Source: Diadema setosum (lineage: Eukaryota > Echinodermata > Echinoidea > Diadematoida > Diadematidae). Taken from it: a DNA stretch of 64,000 bases. The notes under the pieces were generated by a model. It worked only from the letters and a program-made list of their open reading frames with translations. It was not told the origin of the DNA and did no database searches. Location: NCBI GenBank assembly GCA_033980235.1, contig CM067075.1, forward strand, positions 13,980,716 through 14,044,715, given 5' to 3'. Positions 1 to 13,187 of the stretch are shown piece after piece. The translations under genes and the position numbers were made by a program. How positions within the stretch are numbered: position 1 is the first letter of the stretch; each line of letters begins with the position of its first letter.

Positions 1-263
1 AAAATTGCACTACAGGCACCTCCTATCATAACGAGGTCCTTTGGAACAGGGTGTTTTCTTTCATTATACCAATCAAAATTTTGCTATAACTGATCATTTT
101 AAATATAAATACATGTATAAATAATTTGGGGACCTGAATTTTTACTCTGTCATGACAGGAGCGTACTTTATTCTGAATATGAGTGAGATGCCGTGAAAAT
201 CATACCCAAAGAGTCTTCACTCAAAGTTACAACCAGCAAATCTGAGACTGGTTCTAGCGACAA

Positions 264-306
264 CCCCCCTCCCCCCCCCCCCCCCCCCCCCCCACACACA
301 CACACA
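264..306. repeat. Poly-C run followed by (CA)n in ARF intron
   Basis: A near-pure C homopolymer of about 30 bases runs directly into a short CA microsatellite. It is intronic to the ARF gene. Such runs are common in this window and are prone to assembly length errors. Confidence 0.9.
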
Positions 307-373
307 TATATTCACCCGTCACATGAGTGCTATCACCTTCAGGTCTGTACAATGTCCTGCTGGTTTACACTAC

Positions 374-498
374 CTGTTTGTTAGCGAACACAAGAAGGAC
401 GGCACCTCGTAGTTCATCCTCATTCAGCATCCGTTTGAGCTCTTCTTTCGCCTCACCAATACGCTCCCGATCGTTGCTGTCCACCACAAATATGAGAC
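374..498 (-). CDS. ARF GTPase, third coding exon (gene continues past left edge)
   Basis: Third coding exon of an ADP-ribosylation factor, a small GTPase that recruits coat proteins to Golgi and endosomal membranes. The minus-strand frame gives [18 protein letters not shown] and then ...LLVFANKQ. This covers the switch II-distal beta strand and the start of the NKQD guanine-specificity motif. The acceptor AG lies at 500-499 and the donor GT at 373-372. The exon is 125 nt and enters in phase 1, completing the Gly codon begun in the second exon. The DLPNAM-type continuation expected after NKQ is not found in 1-373, so the remaining exon or exons and the 3' UTR lie outside the window. Confidence 0.95.
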
Positions 499-766
499 CT
501 ACGACATTGTATCAATCAAAACATTGGGTAGATAATATGTGGTGATTACTGTTAAAACTGGACGGCATCAAATGACACTCAGTAGCAGGCATACAAATAA
601 TCAATTACCAACACGTTGATGATGAACATCACACAACAGATGTCTTGCATAGTTTACCTACATGTAATATGAAAATCATACAAAAAGCATGCGAGTCTCA
701 GAGGAACATTGTAATACAGAAACTATACAATCAGTATAGTTTCCATTAACTATACACAGCCCCAGT

Positions 767-1243
767 CACTGTAAAAACGCACAGCATCTGGTCGGGCTAA
801 GTTTCCATGTCACACAGTTTGCAAGGAAATCAAATTTAGAGTTGCATAGTGTCCCAATACATGTACAGAATGTATATTCTCACTCATCACTACTTTAACT
901 CATTTCTTCACAATAATTTTACTTGACTTTGCTGCATTATAATTCTTAACATCTTCTCTAATTCTCAAGGAGCAGGTTAGCTGTTGCCCCATTTACAAAA
1001 CCATTCACTGTAAAAATGCACGGCGTCTGGTCGGGCTAAGTCTCCATGTCACACAGTTAGTACAGGTACTCAAATTCAGAGTTGCATAATATCCCAATAC
1101 ATGTAAAACGTACATTCTCACTACTCACTATCTTTCACTCATTTCTTCAAAATAATTTCACTTGACTTTGCTGCATTCTAATCTTATCATCTTCTCTAAT
1201 TCTCAAGGAGCACGGCAGCTATTGCCCCATTTACAAAACCATT
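767..1243. repeat. Two-copy tandem duplication, 239-bp unit
   Basis: The unit beginning CACTGTAAAAAYGCACRGCR recurs at 767 and 1006, and both copies end with the CCATTTACAAAACCATT motif. The copies differ by scattered substitutions and small indels, so the duplication is not recent. It lies in the ARF intron between the second and third coding exons. No ORF or known element termini were seen. Confidence 0.9.
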
Positions 1244-2331
1244 TGAAATACATGTTCCTTAAAAGGAAGCCTCTGGATTGTAAACAATGTGAATGGAGTA
1301 GAGAAAAATAAAACTGTGTAAAATGATAACAGTTGGCTTATTTCTTTTGTGTTCCTGTACATCGTGCAATATTGTACCACAATTGAAAAACAAACGGGCC
1401 TCAACTTCGCTAGTTACTATGCATGCAGTTTTAATGAGAACTTTTCGCAAAAATACATGTTGCAACACTTAATAACACAGGCTACAATTGCTCATTTGTT
1501 CAATTGTTCTTCCTGACAATTGTGAAATTTTTGATACTTCCTTCCCAACCTCAAAGAGCTTACCAGGAATGACCACTCGATTTTGCTTTATATTGTTGCA
1601 CATGTATAAAATATATATGTGACATTGCAAACTGCAGTTGCTAGATTTCTCATCCAGCGATGGCAGCACTGAAACTTCAAAAATTCATAACTTTTGGACA
1701 GATTGTCTGATTTTCCTCAAACTTCACTGATTAGTTCTACTACTATCACACTAATTATTGCTGCATAATTCCCACTGTCTCCTTTAAATTATACAATGTA
1801 TGTCTACACTGTATACTTCATGCTGAATTACATTGCATATTTTACCGTCCCCTCCCCTGAATGGAATGGTCAAGTATTGACTTAAAGAAGAAATCGCCCC
1901 AAAACAAGTACAATGTTAATTTCAAAAGAAAGAGAAAAATATTCCCTACAAAACAATAAATGACAAAAATCGGATAAGAAATAAGGAAGATTATATTACA
2001 TGATATTTGAAAATTTCACATTTTTTCAGACAACATTTCTTGAGTAGTCCTTATGAATATTCAAATGAGCTAGTCGACGATGTCATGCTCTCATAATTTT
2101 TCATTCATTTCATATACAGAAATAACAAAAATCCCATATTTCAGCTGTACAAATATAAAACTTGCCTTAAAACCACCCAAAATAAAAAAGAACAAATGTT
2201 AACTCTGATATATCTTGGTGTGGGAACATGCTTTTACTTGTATTAGCTGAAAATAACAAGTTTTCAAACATAACACACACGAAAATTTGTGAGAGTGAGC
2301 AAACAATCAACGTTGGTGAAGCAAAGGTGAT

Positions 2332-2445
2332 GGGACAAACTATCACTTCCGAGGCGATCTGGATGTAGCTATCTTTCCGAAGCGCAGCTTAGGAAAGATA
2401 GCGTACGTACACATTCAGATCGCCTAGGAAGTGATAGTTTGTCTC
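2332..2445. repeat. Fold-back hairpin with arms of about 50 bp
   Basis: The left arm starts GGGACAAACTATCACTTCC and the right arm ends GGAAGTGATAGTTTGTCTC. The arms pair through a GCGATCTG / CAGATCGC core and a TATCTTTCC / GGAAAGATA core to a short loop. Probably a small palindromic MITE or a transposon scar in the ARF intron. Confidence 0.85.
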
Positions 2446-2639
2446 ATTGCCTGAAACTATAAAAGTTGATTATTTGCTTTATATTCCACATCTATGGTCC
2501 TAGATATTCCCATTTTATTCCACATTTGAAACTGTTTTCACTGTCTTTAGGTATCATTAGGGCTTAGGCTACGTAGTTTACTTTAGACGTATGCGCGTAA
2601 GATGACAAAACAATGCATTTACTCCATGCACCGCGGCAC

Positions 2640-2695
2640 CGAAATAAAAGTGTGTTGCACTGTGATAGTCCACAGCGCAATGCACTTTTATTTCG
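2640..2695. repeat. Short inverted repeat (25-bp arms)
   Basis: CGAAATAAAAGTG at 2640 pairs with CACTTTTATTTCG at 2683, and the inner TGTTGCACTGTG pairs with CACAGCGCAATG. A looser outer pair (TATATTCCACAT near 2484 and ATGTGGAATATA near 2867) may mark the ends of a MITE of about 390 bp that contains this hairpin. Confidence 0.7.
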
Positions 2696-3082
2696 CGTGT
2701 ACTCATCTCGCATTAGGACTGTATGGACTGAAGAGATCAGCGAAACAAAAGGGACTATCAACATAGAGTGCAAGGAACTTTTCTTCTCAGGTGATGTGAT
2801 GGGCAAAACTACGCTTTATCACGTGATCAGCTCTTGACCAATCCTATAGCAAGATTCTTAGTATGTGGAATATAATATGACATTATCAACTCACTCATTT
2901 GAATATCAAATACAAATCAAATACTAAGTGTTCCGTTGAATAAATATGATTTTTTTTTTTGTTGGAACAATTGTCCCATACGTAACAATTTATCTTACAT
3001 TTAAGCAAATGAAGTCCTTGAAATTTGAATAAATTTGCATTACATAATTTTCTTTTCCTTCATTGAATTGCAAATTTTAACT

Positions 3083-3260
3083 CATAAGCTTCAAAATGAT
3101 ACCGAACACTTCAATATTGACCAAAGACAAAATTCTGCCTTCTCAAGGGACCCATAAGCCTCAAAATGATACCGAACACTTCAATACTGACCAAAAACAA
3201 AATTTTGCCTTCTCACAGGACTGATAAGCTTCAAAATGATACCAAACACTTCAATATTGG
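3083..3260. repeat. 70-bp tandem repeat array, interrupted by a retroinsertion
   Basis: The phrase ATAAGCTTCAAAATGATACC recurs at about 3083, 3153 and 3223, a 70-bp period. The array stops at 3260 and resumes at 4370 with ATATTGGCCAAAGCCAAAAT, which is the next segment of the same unit. The intervening 1.1 kb was therefore inserted into a pre-existing array. Confidence 0.9.
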
Positions 3261-4369
3261 CTACCAGTCACACAGCACATTGCTGTGTGACTGGGCTATT
3301 TGAGACCAAGTTTTTACGGGAGGGGGGGGGGGTCAATTTGACACCCCCCCTTCAGATCTCGGCCGCCGATTGCGCGATGGCCGCAAAATTCTGCCTGAAC
3401 ATAGAGCCGGTTGTCAACTACAAGGTTACATGGTCATACAATAGAAAAATGTTGATTTCATATTTTTTTATAAATTAATTATGCAAATTAACGCATGAAA
3501 TCATATTTTCACCTATAACTCCATCAAAAAGACTGAAGGATTATTCAATTTTTGTGACAGAGTTCCTCAAGACACATCAAACAATTTTCTTGTAAAAAAA
3601 TAGCGCAATCAAAATCATTTTTGTTTTTTTTTTTAATTTCTTATGTATTTTATTGTTTTTTCAATCTTCTGTTTTCTATTGTTTTTTTTGCCAAAATTTG
3701 TTGGAGGCACTTTTTCAAGCTTATCTCCATTAGAATTGATTTATTTCAATGGTTAAAAGTTGAAATAATCTAATTTATATCAATTAAACAAAAAAAACAC
3801 AGTTTGCATTGGATTTGCACACGAAATCATGAATTTGAGCGGTTTTCGGGTTGACATGCATATGCAAAACATTGCATAACTTCAGAACGGTGTACCCGGA
3901 CTTCGCAAATTTGGTCTCAAAATATGCAGGAGACTTCAATGAAAAAAGTCATGAAACGACGCGGCAAAATCTTTGCGCGTTGTGGAATCGTGGCAGGAAA
4001 CGTCGAGGGAGGGGTCAATTTGACCCCCCCCCCCAGTTAGAACAGGGTTAAAGATCTTGGCAATTGTGTTCATGTGTCTTCAAGGGAAAGCTCCTACTAA
4101 TCTCAGATCTCTTATCATCCCATACTATTCTGCTCGATCCGGACTACCTTCAAGTACAGATAGCACCTTACTCCATGTACCCAAAACCAACAGCAGAGCA
4201 GGGGACAATGCTTTTGTGACGGCTGGACTGCCGTCCCTTGCTGTTTTCAAGAAGAGTCTTTTCTTTTCAATGCCAATCTGTGACTGAATTTTGTGTAAAG
4301 TGCTGTGAAACCAGTCATTGTCTGTGTAAGAGCGTTGTATAAATGATCCGATTGTATTGTATTGTATTG
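3261..4369 (+). mobile_element. Retroinsertion with 8-bp TSD, ending in a CR1/Rex-like LINE 3' end
   Basis: The insertion is flanked by AATATTGG at 3253-3260 and 4370-4377. At its 3' end (from about 4057) a plus-strand frame reads CLQGKAPTNLRSLI, SSTDSTLLHVPKTNSRAGDN and AFVTAGLPSLAVFKKSLFF. This is the typical C-terminal end of a CR1/Rex-type LINE reverse transcriptase, with the usual APxLWNSLP block shortened. A LINE-like tail follows (AGAGCGTTGTATAAATG, then ATTGT repeats to 4369). The 5' part holds a perfect 14-bp-arm hairpin (3263-3294) and two G-run/C-run palindromes (about 3322-3347 and 4011-4032). It may be an older element carried along. Non-functional. Confidence 0.8.
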
Positions 4370-4466
4370 AATATTGGCCAAAGCCAAAATTTTGCCTTTT
4401 CAGGGGCCCTTATCTTGGACTTGCCCATGACACAGCATTTATCAAAGCACCTTTACTTTTACATTA

Positions 4467-4631
<165 letters not shown>

Positions 4632-4734
4632 TCAGGTCTACTTGAGAGAAAAGTTGTGAAACATTGCGGCGATAGCAATACATCGCGCGGAACGTCAAGG
4701 GGGGCCTCAGAGGCTCCCCCCGGCCTAGTTAGGG

Positions 4735-5124
4735 TTAAAGGGACTGTACAGTACTGGTTGAGGTGGGGATTCATGTTTTGAACATTCTTAAGTGAGATAA
4801 TGAGAAACCTCTTATGAAATATGAAAGAGCATGTAATTTTAAGAAGGATTCAACGTTTATTTGATGAAAATTGGTTTTCATATGGCTGAGATATCCAAAA
4901 AAGTGATAATAATAAAAGGCGACAGGCCACAACTTTATTAGGCTCTCTTTGTTTCCCATTGTTTTTGGATATCTCAGCCACTACAAAATCAATTTTCGTC
5001 AAATAAACTTTTGATACCCCTTACAATTGCATGCTCTTCGACATCTCACAGAGTGGTTTCTGAATATCTCGCAAAATGTTAAAAGCTAAATCCTCACCTT
5101 GACAGAACTGTACACACCCTTTAA
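4735..5124. mobile_element. Palindromic MITE (TTAAAGGG ... CCCTTTAA), copy 1
   Basis: It begins TTAAAGGGACTGTACAGT and ends ACTGTACACACCCTTTAA. Long diverged inverted arms meet near 4915: GATGAAAATTGGTTTTCAT and GGCTGAGATATCC are mirrored as GGATATCTCAGCC and AATCAATTTTCGTCAAAT. It lies in the first ARF intron. Related copies are at 36042-36464 and, truncated, at 52654-52850. Confidence 0.88.
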
Positions 5125-5680
5125 GGTTTTGACAATGTTTTTCAAAGCCTAATCATTGATCTGGGGCCTCAGGACTACCTATATACTGTAAAAGTGGATA
5201 TTTTCGCACAACTAATTTTTCGCGCTTGACCGGGTAAGAAGAGTTTCGCATGTTTTTAATTCCATGGAATCAAGACATTAACTACAATACTGGGACATAC
5301 CTTGTATGGCATGCAAAAATTTTCGCGTGTTTTTATTTTCGCGCTAGCTTCTGGTTGCGCGAAATGCGTGAAAATTTCCACACCGCAAAAATTTCCACAA
5401 TTACAGTATTTCTATAAATATATATAGAGAGAGAGATAGCGAGAGAGAGAGATTTATATTTACATATTTATACATTTATATTTACACATACACTTACTTT
5501 TGAATTTTTAAAATGTACTATTACTGAGGAGCATTTTATGTTTATTATTATCATTATTATTATTATTTTTTTTTTGGGGGGGGGTCATTTTCCATCTAGG
5601 CATTCCTCTTCTCTTCAGGTAAATAAACCTTGGCAAAGTTTTACATTCAAGAATGGCAACAACAACAACAATAAATGTCA

Positions 5681-6677
<997 letters not shown>

Positions 6678-6704
<27 letters not shown>

Positions 6705-6852
6705 CATTTCATGAAGCGTTTTGTCATATAATGCGTCTGATAAAGTGTTAAAAGCTATAGAAATCCTTGCATCCTATTGGCTGACAACAAATTTGTCAGA
6801 CAAAGTTGACAAAGTCAGACAAAATGCTTCATGAAGTGCACCCCCCCCCCCA
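6678..6852. mobile_element. MITE with G-run/C-run ends
   Basis: A run of about 25 G is followed by CATTTCATGAAGCGTTTTGT. The other end mirrors it as ACAAAATGCTTCATGAAGTG followed by a run of C. An inner pair TGACAAC / GTTGACA is also present. Short, non-coding and fold-back in character. Confidence 0.8.
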
Positions 6853-7428
6853 GATCTTCCAACTGCTACAAGTACAGATCACAGTGAAAATAGAACAGGT
6901 GTGTTTCAAATAATTTTCATTCATGACTTCATGAAAAAAAAAATTGTAGGCACTATCAGCAAAACACAATGTAAAACAATAAAGCAATTTCTGATAGCTT
7001 AAATCCCAAGTACATATGTATGATAATGAAGGCAAAACCCTATCTCACAGCCATTGATAATTTGACTATAAAGCTCATAGAAACTGTATACTATAAATGT
7101 ACAGTATAAGGTAAGCTACAATCTCCAACATTTAACAGCCTGAATATGCTCACAAAGGCACGTGAGATTGGAGGGGGGGGGGGGGGTTAAACATTACAAT
7201 CTGAGGATGTGTTTGAGCACTCTCTTTAAAAAGGTACAGTACTATACTGAGCAAAAAGTGGACCACTTCCCGATGTGGTACAAAAGTATGTACGTGTATA
7301 TGACTATATCGCACCATAACATATCGTACTGTGCCAGAGAGCGCTCGAACACAAACTGGTCCATAAGCATACTGTACCAGAAATTGACATGAGCAGAGAG
7401 TGCATAAATACGCTACATGTTGTACATT

Positions 7429-7628
7429 NNNNNNNNNNNNNNNNNNNNNNNNNNNNNNNNNNNNNNNNNNNNNNNNNNNNNNNNNNNNNNNNNNNNNNNN
7501 NNNNNNNNNNNNNNNNNNNNNNNNNNNNNNNNNNNNNNNNNNNNNNNNNNNNNNNNNNNNNNNNNNNNNNNNNNNNNNNNNNNNNNNNNNNNNNNNNNNN
7601 NNNNNNNNNNNNNNNNNNNNNNNNNNNN
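7429..7628. other. Assembly gap (200 N)
   Basis: Exactly 200 unknown bases, probably a fixed-size scaffold gap. Reading frames across it are meaningless. Confidence 0.99.
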
Positions 7629-9565
7629 TGAGAGCTTGAACACAGCCTCAATTACTGTCGCGTGCTGAGTGACAGTGTGGGTTCATTGTGTTCAGTTGAT
7701 CATCTCATCAGCATCTGAATTGTGCGGGTTTGCTACTGAATCCCAGCCACTTGCTTCAGGTGTTGATTCTTTGGAACAAAGCTTTTCTTAATAGCAGAAC
7801 TAGAATTTGCGGTCATTTTATCAGGTCTTAGGGATTTTTTTTCTTACTTCCCTGCTTATTACAATTTTCTTCTTTTACTGATAAAGGTGCAGCATCATTC
7901 ACCTTCGCATTTCACGCCATTCTCTTCGCTTACCCAAAACAAATTGGTGAAGTCTTTAATAGCTACCAATTATTGTTGCTTTGTTCACTCTCTGGTGGTC
8001 AAAGTGGACAGTCATTCGTAATAGTGTCCATGACATGACACTATTAATGACTGTCCTCGTATGAGTAGAACTTACAGAAATTCATACTGAATGTTGAAAA
8101 GGGGAGTCACGCACTGATACAATAGCTCTCAAGGAGGTTCATGCTGAGAAAGACCTTGGTTTTTTTTTTAGAAGATTCTAAATTGTGTTAACTTATAAAA
8201 ATCAAGTTTCACATGCAACTTTGAAAGCTAACGTTACATTGTAGAGTTGCGGGCCCCCACTCAACCAGCGCAAGGTTCCGGTATCGGCATCGATCAGTGA
8301 ACTTGTGGTTCTATCGGAATCTTCAGCATTTTTCCTGTGTGTGAGTGGGATTTCATAGAATTTCTGTGACGAACTGTGATTTAAACATGTATTATGTAAT
8401 GTATAAAAATTAACTACAGATGACGGGGTGTGGGTATTAACTCAACTTTCTACATGTTCTTATGCTGGGAATCTTGCCAATTTTACTACTACAGGGCCTA
8501 CTACTAGGGTAAGTACTACTACTGTGGTAGTACTAACTAAATCTAGGCCCTACTTGTAGACTACTACACTACATGTGTAGGATACTGTAGAACCATACAT
8601 TTCATTAGCAATGTTAGCATTGTCTTAAAGTCTTGCCTGTCTATCCGCCAGTAATTTACAGTCAGTAAGTAGGCTTTGCTTTGGCTGGGGCTCTGCACTG
8701 GAGACTGACCAGTGCATAGCAGTGGCAGTACACACACAGGCACAGCACAGCACACCACCACACGCAAGGGAGAAAAGGGTAATTTTCTACTCGCATATCA
8801 ATCTTATCATGGGTTCTTGTTAATGTTTGAAGCTGCACCGATCATCGTCAGCAATGCGACGCATTCAGTTTACACAAAAACCAAAGCCCTTGATGGAGAA
8901 ACACGAGACAAATATCAAAACTGACGATATTAGATCCTGTGTATTGAGATCATCAGAGTCATGTTGTGGCGAACTGTGTCTGTACAGTCTGTACGTTGCG
9001 TTGCCGCAGTCATCAGCGAGAAGACTGCGGGTGGTGTGTACAAAATGCGTGTATGATGCATCATTGCGATCTGCAGTGAAGTTGGCTAGTTGTCCAACTG
9101 ACATCTTTTAAGACGTTATAAGTAAAAAAATCAAGTGAGAGATAATTAAGTATACTACGTATATACGTACCGACAATTAGAGTAATTACAGTCGACAGCA
9201 AATGAAAGAGCTGGGTGCAGACAGTTCGTTACAAACAACTCTACTTTGCACAATCGTGTCACGTCCTGACAGAAATGGGTGGATCGACTATACCGCAACG
9301 CATGCATTGCATGCCCATTACATCGCACTATACGTAGACGTCATTCAACTTCCCGGTGGGTAGGGCGAAATTAGATGTTACAGCGAAATTAGGTAACGGT
9401 GACGTCGACGCGTCCGTTAGAAAACTTGATGATCACAACTTTCAATATATCATCGTAGCATATCACGAATCAAAAGTAATATGGATTACAAATTTACAAT
9501 GTACCAAACTCGTGTACAGCCGTAATTGACATGTGAGCATATAGTTATTACCTACATTTTTTTTT
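7629..9565. other. Gene-free stretch with a CpG-richer island near 9160-9440
   Basis: No coding exon was recognised. A TAC/GTA-rich simple stretch lies at about 8490-8580. The 9160-9440 part is richer in CpG and holds two CRE-type cores, GACGTCAT near 9337 and TGACGTC near 9400. It could be the promoter of the ARF gene, which would then have a distant 5' exon, but no exon could be shown. Confidence 0.25.
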
Positions 9566-10178
9566 TTAGTGATAGCTCTGCTGTAGCATCGGAAGTTTCA
9601 TAGATATAGGTCCAGAGATGCCAAGTTCAAAAAACTTTTATGAGTGAGATTTTTATGACTCGGCGTCTCGGCGCTTGCGCGCATGCGCACGCAAACGAGG
9701 AGGGTGTCCCCCTCCCATGGTAGGGAGCTTTTTTAAATTATTATTAATGATGCGATCCGGCGCATACTTAAGTGACTATTTTTTACTAGTTTTGACAGGC
9801 AAAAGGGAAATATACCTTCAATTGCAACTATCACTCTAATCCTTTGAGTTTAATATGCTCCTTATTTTTGGCCCAAATTGCAGACTTCACCAGATGCGTG
9901 AGAAAAATGGGTGCCATGCGTGAGATCGTGAGACAGACCCTAAATGTTTGAGTCTCACGCAGAATGCGTGAGACTTGGTAGCTCTGTAGGTGGTAACTGT
10001 TGACAAAATTCTGCAAACACTCAGCTTTTGTTATATTGTAAAATTGAATCTATCAATTTTCTTTTTTAGTGATATAGCTCTGCTGTAGCATCGGAAGTTT
10101 CATAGATATAGGTCGTAACTGTTGACAAAATTCTGCCAACACTCAGCTTTTGTTATATTGTAAAATTGAATCTATCAA
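9566..10178. repeat. Tandem duplication of about 115 bp; copy 1 interrupted by a MITE
   Basis: The unit TTTTTTAGTGATA ... GTTTCATAGATATAGGTC | GTAACTGTTGACAAAATTCT ... GAATCTATCAA occurs intact at 10061-10178. The first copy is split: its left half ends at 9612 and its right half resumes at 9987 after a 374-bp insertion. The intact copy gives the unoccupied site for that insertion. Confidence 0.9.
9613..9986. mobile_element. hAT-like MITE (CAGAG ends, 6-bp TSD TAGGTS)
   Basis: Terminal inverted repeats are CAGAGATGCCAAGT and ACTTGGTAGCTCTG. It is flanked by TAGGTC (9607-9612) and TAGGTG (9987-9992), and the undisturbed sister copy reads TAGGTC followed by GTAACTG at 10109. Subterminal GCGTGAGA / TCTCACGC motifs occur several times near 9895-9975, as expected for transposase binding sites in hAT-type elements. 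Non-coding. Related in design to the 15067-17945 element. Confidence 0.9.
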
Positions 10179-11208
10179 CGGAAGATCACACAATATAGCC
10201 TTATTTAAAGTAAGATAGAATCACAGAGGTCTGATATTGCAGCTTTCCATATAATAGGCCTACTTGTTATGAACATATTCTAGCATCTGTAGAGGAGCAT
10301 TGATTATTCCTTATTGATAAATTAAGAAATCTGAATAATATGTGGTTGAGGGGTCTAGATATCGCGCACGAAAGTTTGCGATGCTCTTATAATAGAATTA
10401 TATAGTATGGTTGGACCTACTACAGTTGTACTCATCGACCGCCTAATGTTTATTTGCTTGATAAGAATATTTAACACTGAAATTCACGTAAAAACTTGAC
10501 CTTTCTACGTGATTGAGAAAATTCAGCACTATCAAATGCCGTTGTTCCCTTTTCAATTCGAAGTTTCAGTGCAAAAAAAAAAAAAAAAAAATCGCTGTTG
10601 AACTTGCGTGGCCTCGTTTCAGCTCCCCGCGATGCCGCTCCTTATTGAGATCGATCGCTGTTTTTGCATATTGACAATGCACGCAGATCGAGTTGTATTG
10701 AACACTTTGTTGTACAAAGCTTTTTTAGAAACTTCCATAGACATTACATTACGATTCGGTTAAAATATTCATTCGAAATTTTGTCCTTGATTAAAACCAT
10801 TAATGAACAGTGAACTTTCGCGTTTTCCCACACATCCTCTTGCTCATCAACAGTCAAAGCCAATCCATTTTTACGTGCTCTGCGCGCAGTGAAGTGCGTA
10901 CTAAGCGTTCTGTGCGCCAATAATACTACGCGGTCAGTTTCAATAAGGGCTATCGATATTGTGTAGTTTAGGGTTACCATACTCCGTATGACACGTTTAA
11001 ACCCCAAGTCGAATAACTAAATTCCGCAGAAGCCTAGTTTCGCCTATAAAGCGCCTCCTCTGTAATCGCGTATCACTACTTTTTAGCGCACCAACCATAA
11101 ACTTGTGTGACATTTGCGAATGCATGACCACATTGGAATTTTCGGAGGCAGCGAAATGACTGCGCGCGCGTGCGTGTGCGTGTGTGTGTGTACGTGTGAG
11201 TTCTGTAC
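10179..11208. other. No recognisable gene; poly-A and GT runs
   Basis: Contains a poly-A run near 10573 and a GC/GT-rich simple stretch near 11160-11195. No ORF with family resemblance was seen on either strand. Confidence 0.5.
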
Positions 11209-11677
11209 AGGGCTCACACGGGTAAATAATTCCCCATAGAGACGTGTGTTAAAATTCAAATTTCAAAAAATTCTGTAAAATAGCTGGGAGAAATGAGGTG
11301 TTTCATCTTCACTAACCTGAATAAGTGAGATATTACCTTTCATCCATCAGATTGCCAGGGTGGGTTGTTCTGCTCTAATTCTGTCCAGGGGTCCGCAAAG
11401 CCAGACTACGAGTTCTTGTCACTCAAAAAATCACCTATTTTCCGTACACGTACCCAATGAAATATAGTCCCCTCAAATTCCATCAGAAAAGCTTTCATCT
11501 TCCAACCAAAATGCAGTTTGTAGAGGAATTCATACTCAATATCTACAGCTATTCAGTTTTTTGCCAAACTACATCATTGATTTTTAATTAATTTTTTTCT
11601 TCATTTATTTTGGTATCTTTGGTACGAATTTGTGAAGGGGTCTGGGACAGTCCATTTTATTTACAGGTGTGAGCCCT
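11209..11677. mobile_element. 469-bp MITE, copy 1
   Basis: Ends are AGGGCTCACACGGGTAAATA and, inverted, TTTACAGGTGTGAGCCCT. Non-coding. All three copies have the same length and look identical by eye. Left flank is CTGTAC, right flank ATAGTGG. Confidence 0.88.
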
Positions 11678-12718
11678 ATAGTGGAGGTCATATTTCTTAT
11701 TTGACTTTTAAACATCATAAATGTGTTTTTTATGATATTTGCCCCTACATCATATGAGAAATTACACTTTCAAGGATTATAAAGCTTCTCAAAGGGACAC
11801 TTTTAGAAAATCATGCCCTTTAGGGTTTTTTAAAAATAAATCTTGCAGTTTTGATCAGTTCTTCATAAGATGAATACATAGATCCAGGCAGTTATCCTTG
11901 ATTGTGGGTGTGTCATCATCACCTTATAGCCTACAACGTACTTGATAAGACTTTGTTTTGTCAAACAGACTAACTTTATGTATTTTGAGCTGTTTCAGTG
12001 GTAGCCAAAACAAAGAAATACATTAAAATAACACAGTCATTCAAAGTTGTGTGATACTGATGACTGACTGCTATGTACTAAGATCTAGTGACAAGAACAT
12101 AATATTAAGAAAAGAAATAGTAGCAAGGCAGAGTTGAGGAGGGGGGGGGAGTAGAGGAGAGAGGTAAAGAGAGGGGGGGGGGGGGGTAGGGAGGGGAAGG
12201 GGAGGGAGGAAGAGATCTGACACAATACAAGATACACAATACAAGATTAACACAGTCATTCAAAGTTGTGTGATACTGATGACTGCTACTAAGATCTAGT
12301 ATCACAAGAACATAATATTAAGAAAAGAAATTGTAGCAAGGAAGAGGGGGGGGGGGGAGTAGAGGAGAGAGGTAGGGGGGGGGGGGTAGGGAGCAGAAGG
12401 GGGAGGGAGGAAGAGATCTGACACAATACAAGATACACAATACAAGAAGTCATTCAAAGTTGTGTGATACTGATGACTGCTATTTACTAAGATCTAGTAC
12501 CACAAGAACATAATAATAAGAAAAGAAATTGTAGCTAGATAGAGTGGGGGGGGGGGGGGGAGTAGAGGAGAGAGGTAGAGGGAGGGGGGGGGGAGTAGAG
12601 AAGAGAAGGGAGAGGGAGGAAGAGAGATCTGACACAATACAAGATCAACATAAACCAGCAGAGCTTGTATGGGATGAATACTTCCCATAGACTTGCATGT
12701 ATTGCGTGCATTCTCTAT

Positions 12719-13187
12719 AGGGCTCACACGGGTAAATAATTCCCCATAGAGACGTGTGTTAAAATTCAAATTTCAAAAAATTCTGTAAAATAGCTGGGAG
12801 AAATGAGGTGTTTCATCTTCACTAACCTGAATAAGTGAGATATTACCTTTCATCCATCAGATTGCCAGGGTGGGTTGTTCTGCTCTAATTCTGTCCAGGG
12901 GTCCGCAAAGCCAGACTACGAGTTCTTGTCACTCAAAAAATCACCTATTTTCCGTACACGTACCCAATGAAATATAGTCCCCTCAAATTCCATCAGAAAA
13001 GCTTTCATCTTCCAACCAAAATGCAGTTTGTAGAGGAATTCATACTCAATATCTACAGCTATTCAGTTTTTTGCCAAACTACATCATTGATTTTTAATTA
13101 ATTTTTTTCTTCATTTATTTTGGTATCTTTGGTACGAATTTGTGAAGGGGTCTGGGACAGTCCATTTTATTTACAGGTGTGAGCCCT
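12719..13187. mobile_element. 469-bp MITE, copy 2
   Basis: Same termini and length as the 11209 copy. Its left flank (TTCTCTAT) matches that of copy 3 and its right flank (ATAGTGG) matches that of copy 1, the pattern expected of a recombinant produced by unequal crossing-over. Confidence 0.88.

Noticed and set aside
7304..7668. Open frames running through the run of N
   Set aside because: They exist only because unknown bases are read as open; there is no sequence to support them.
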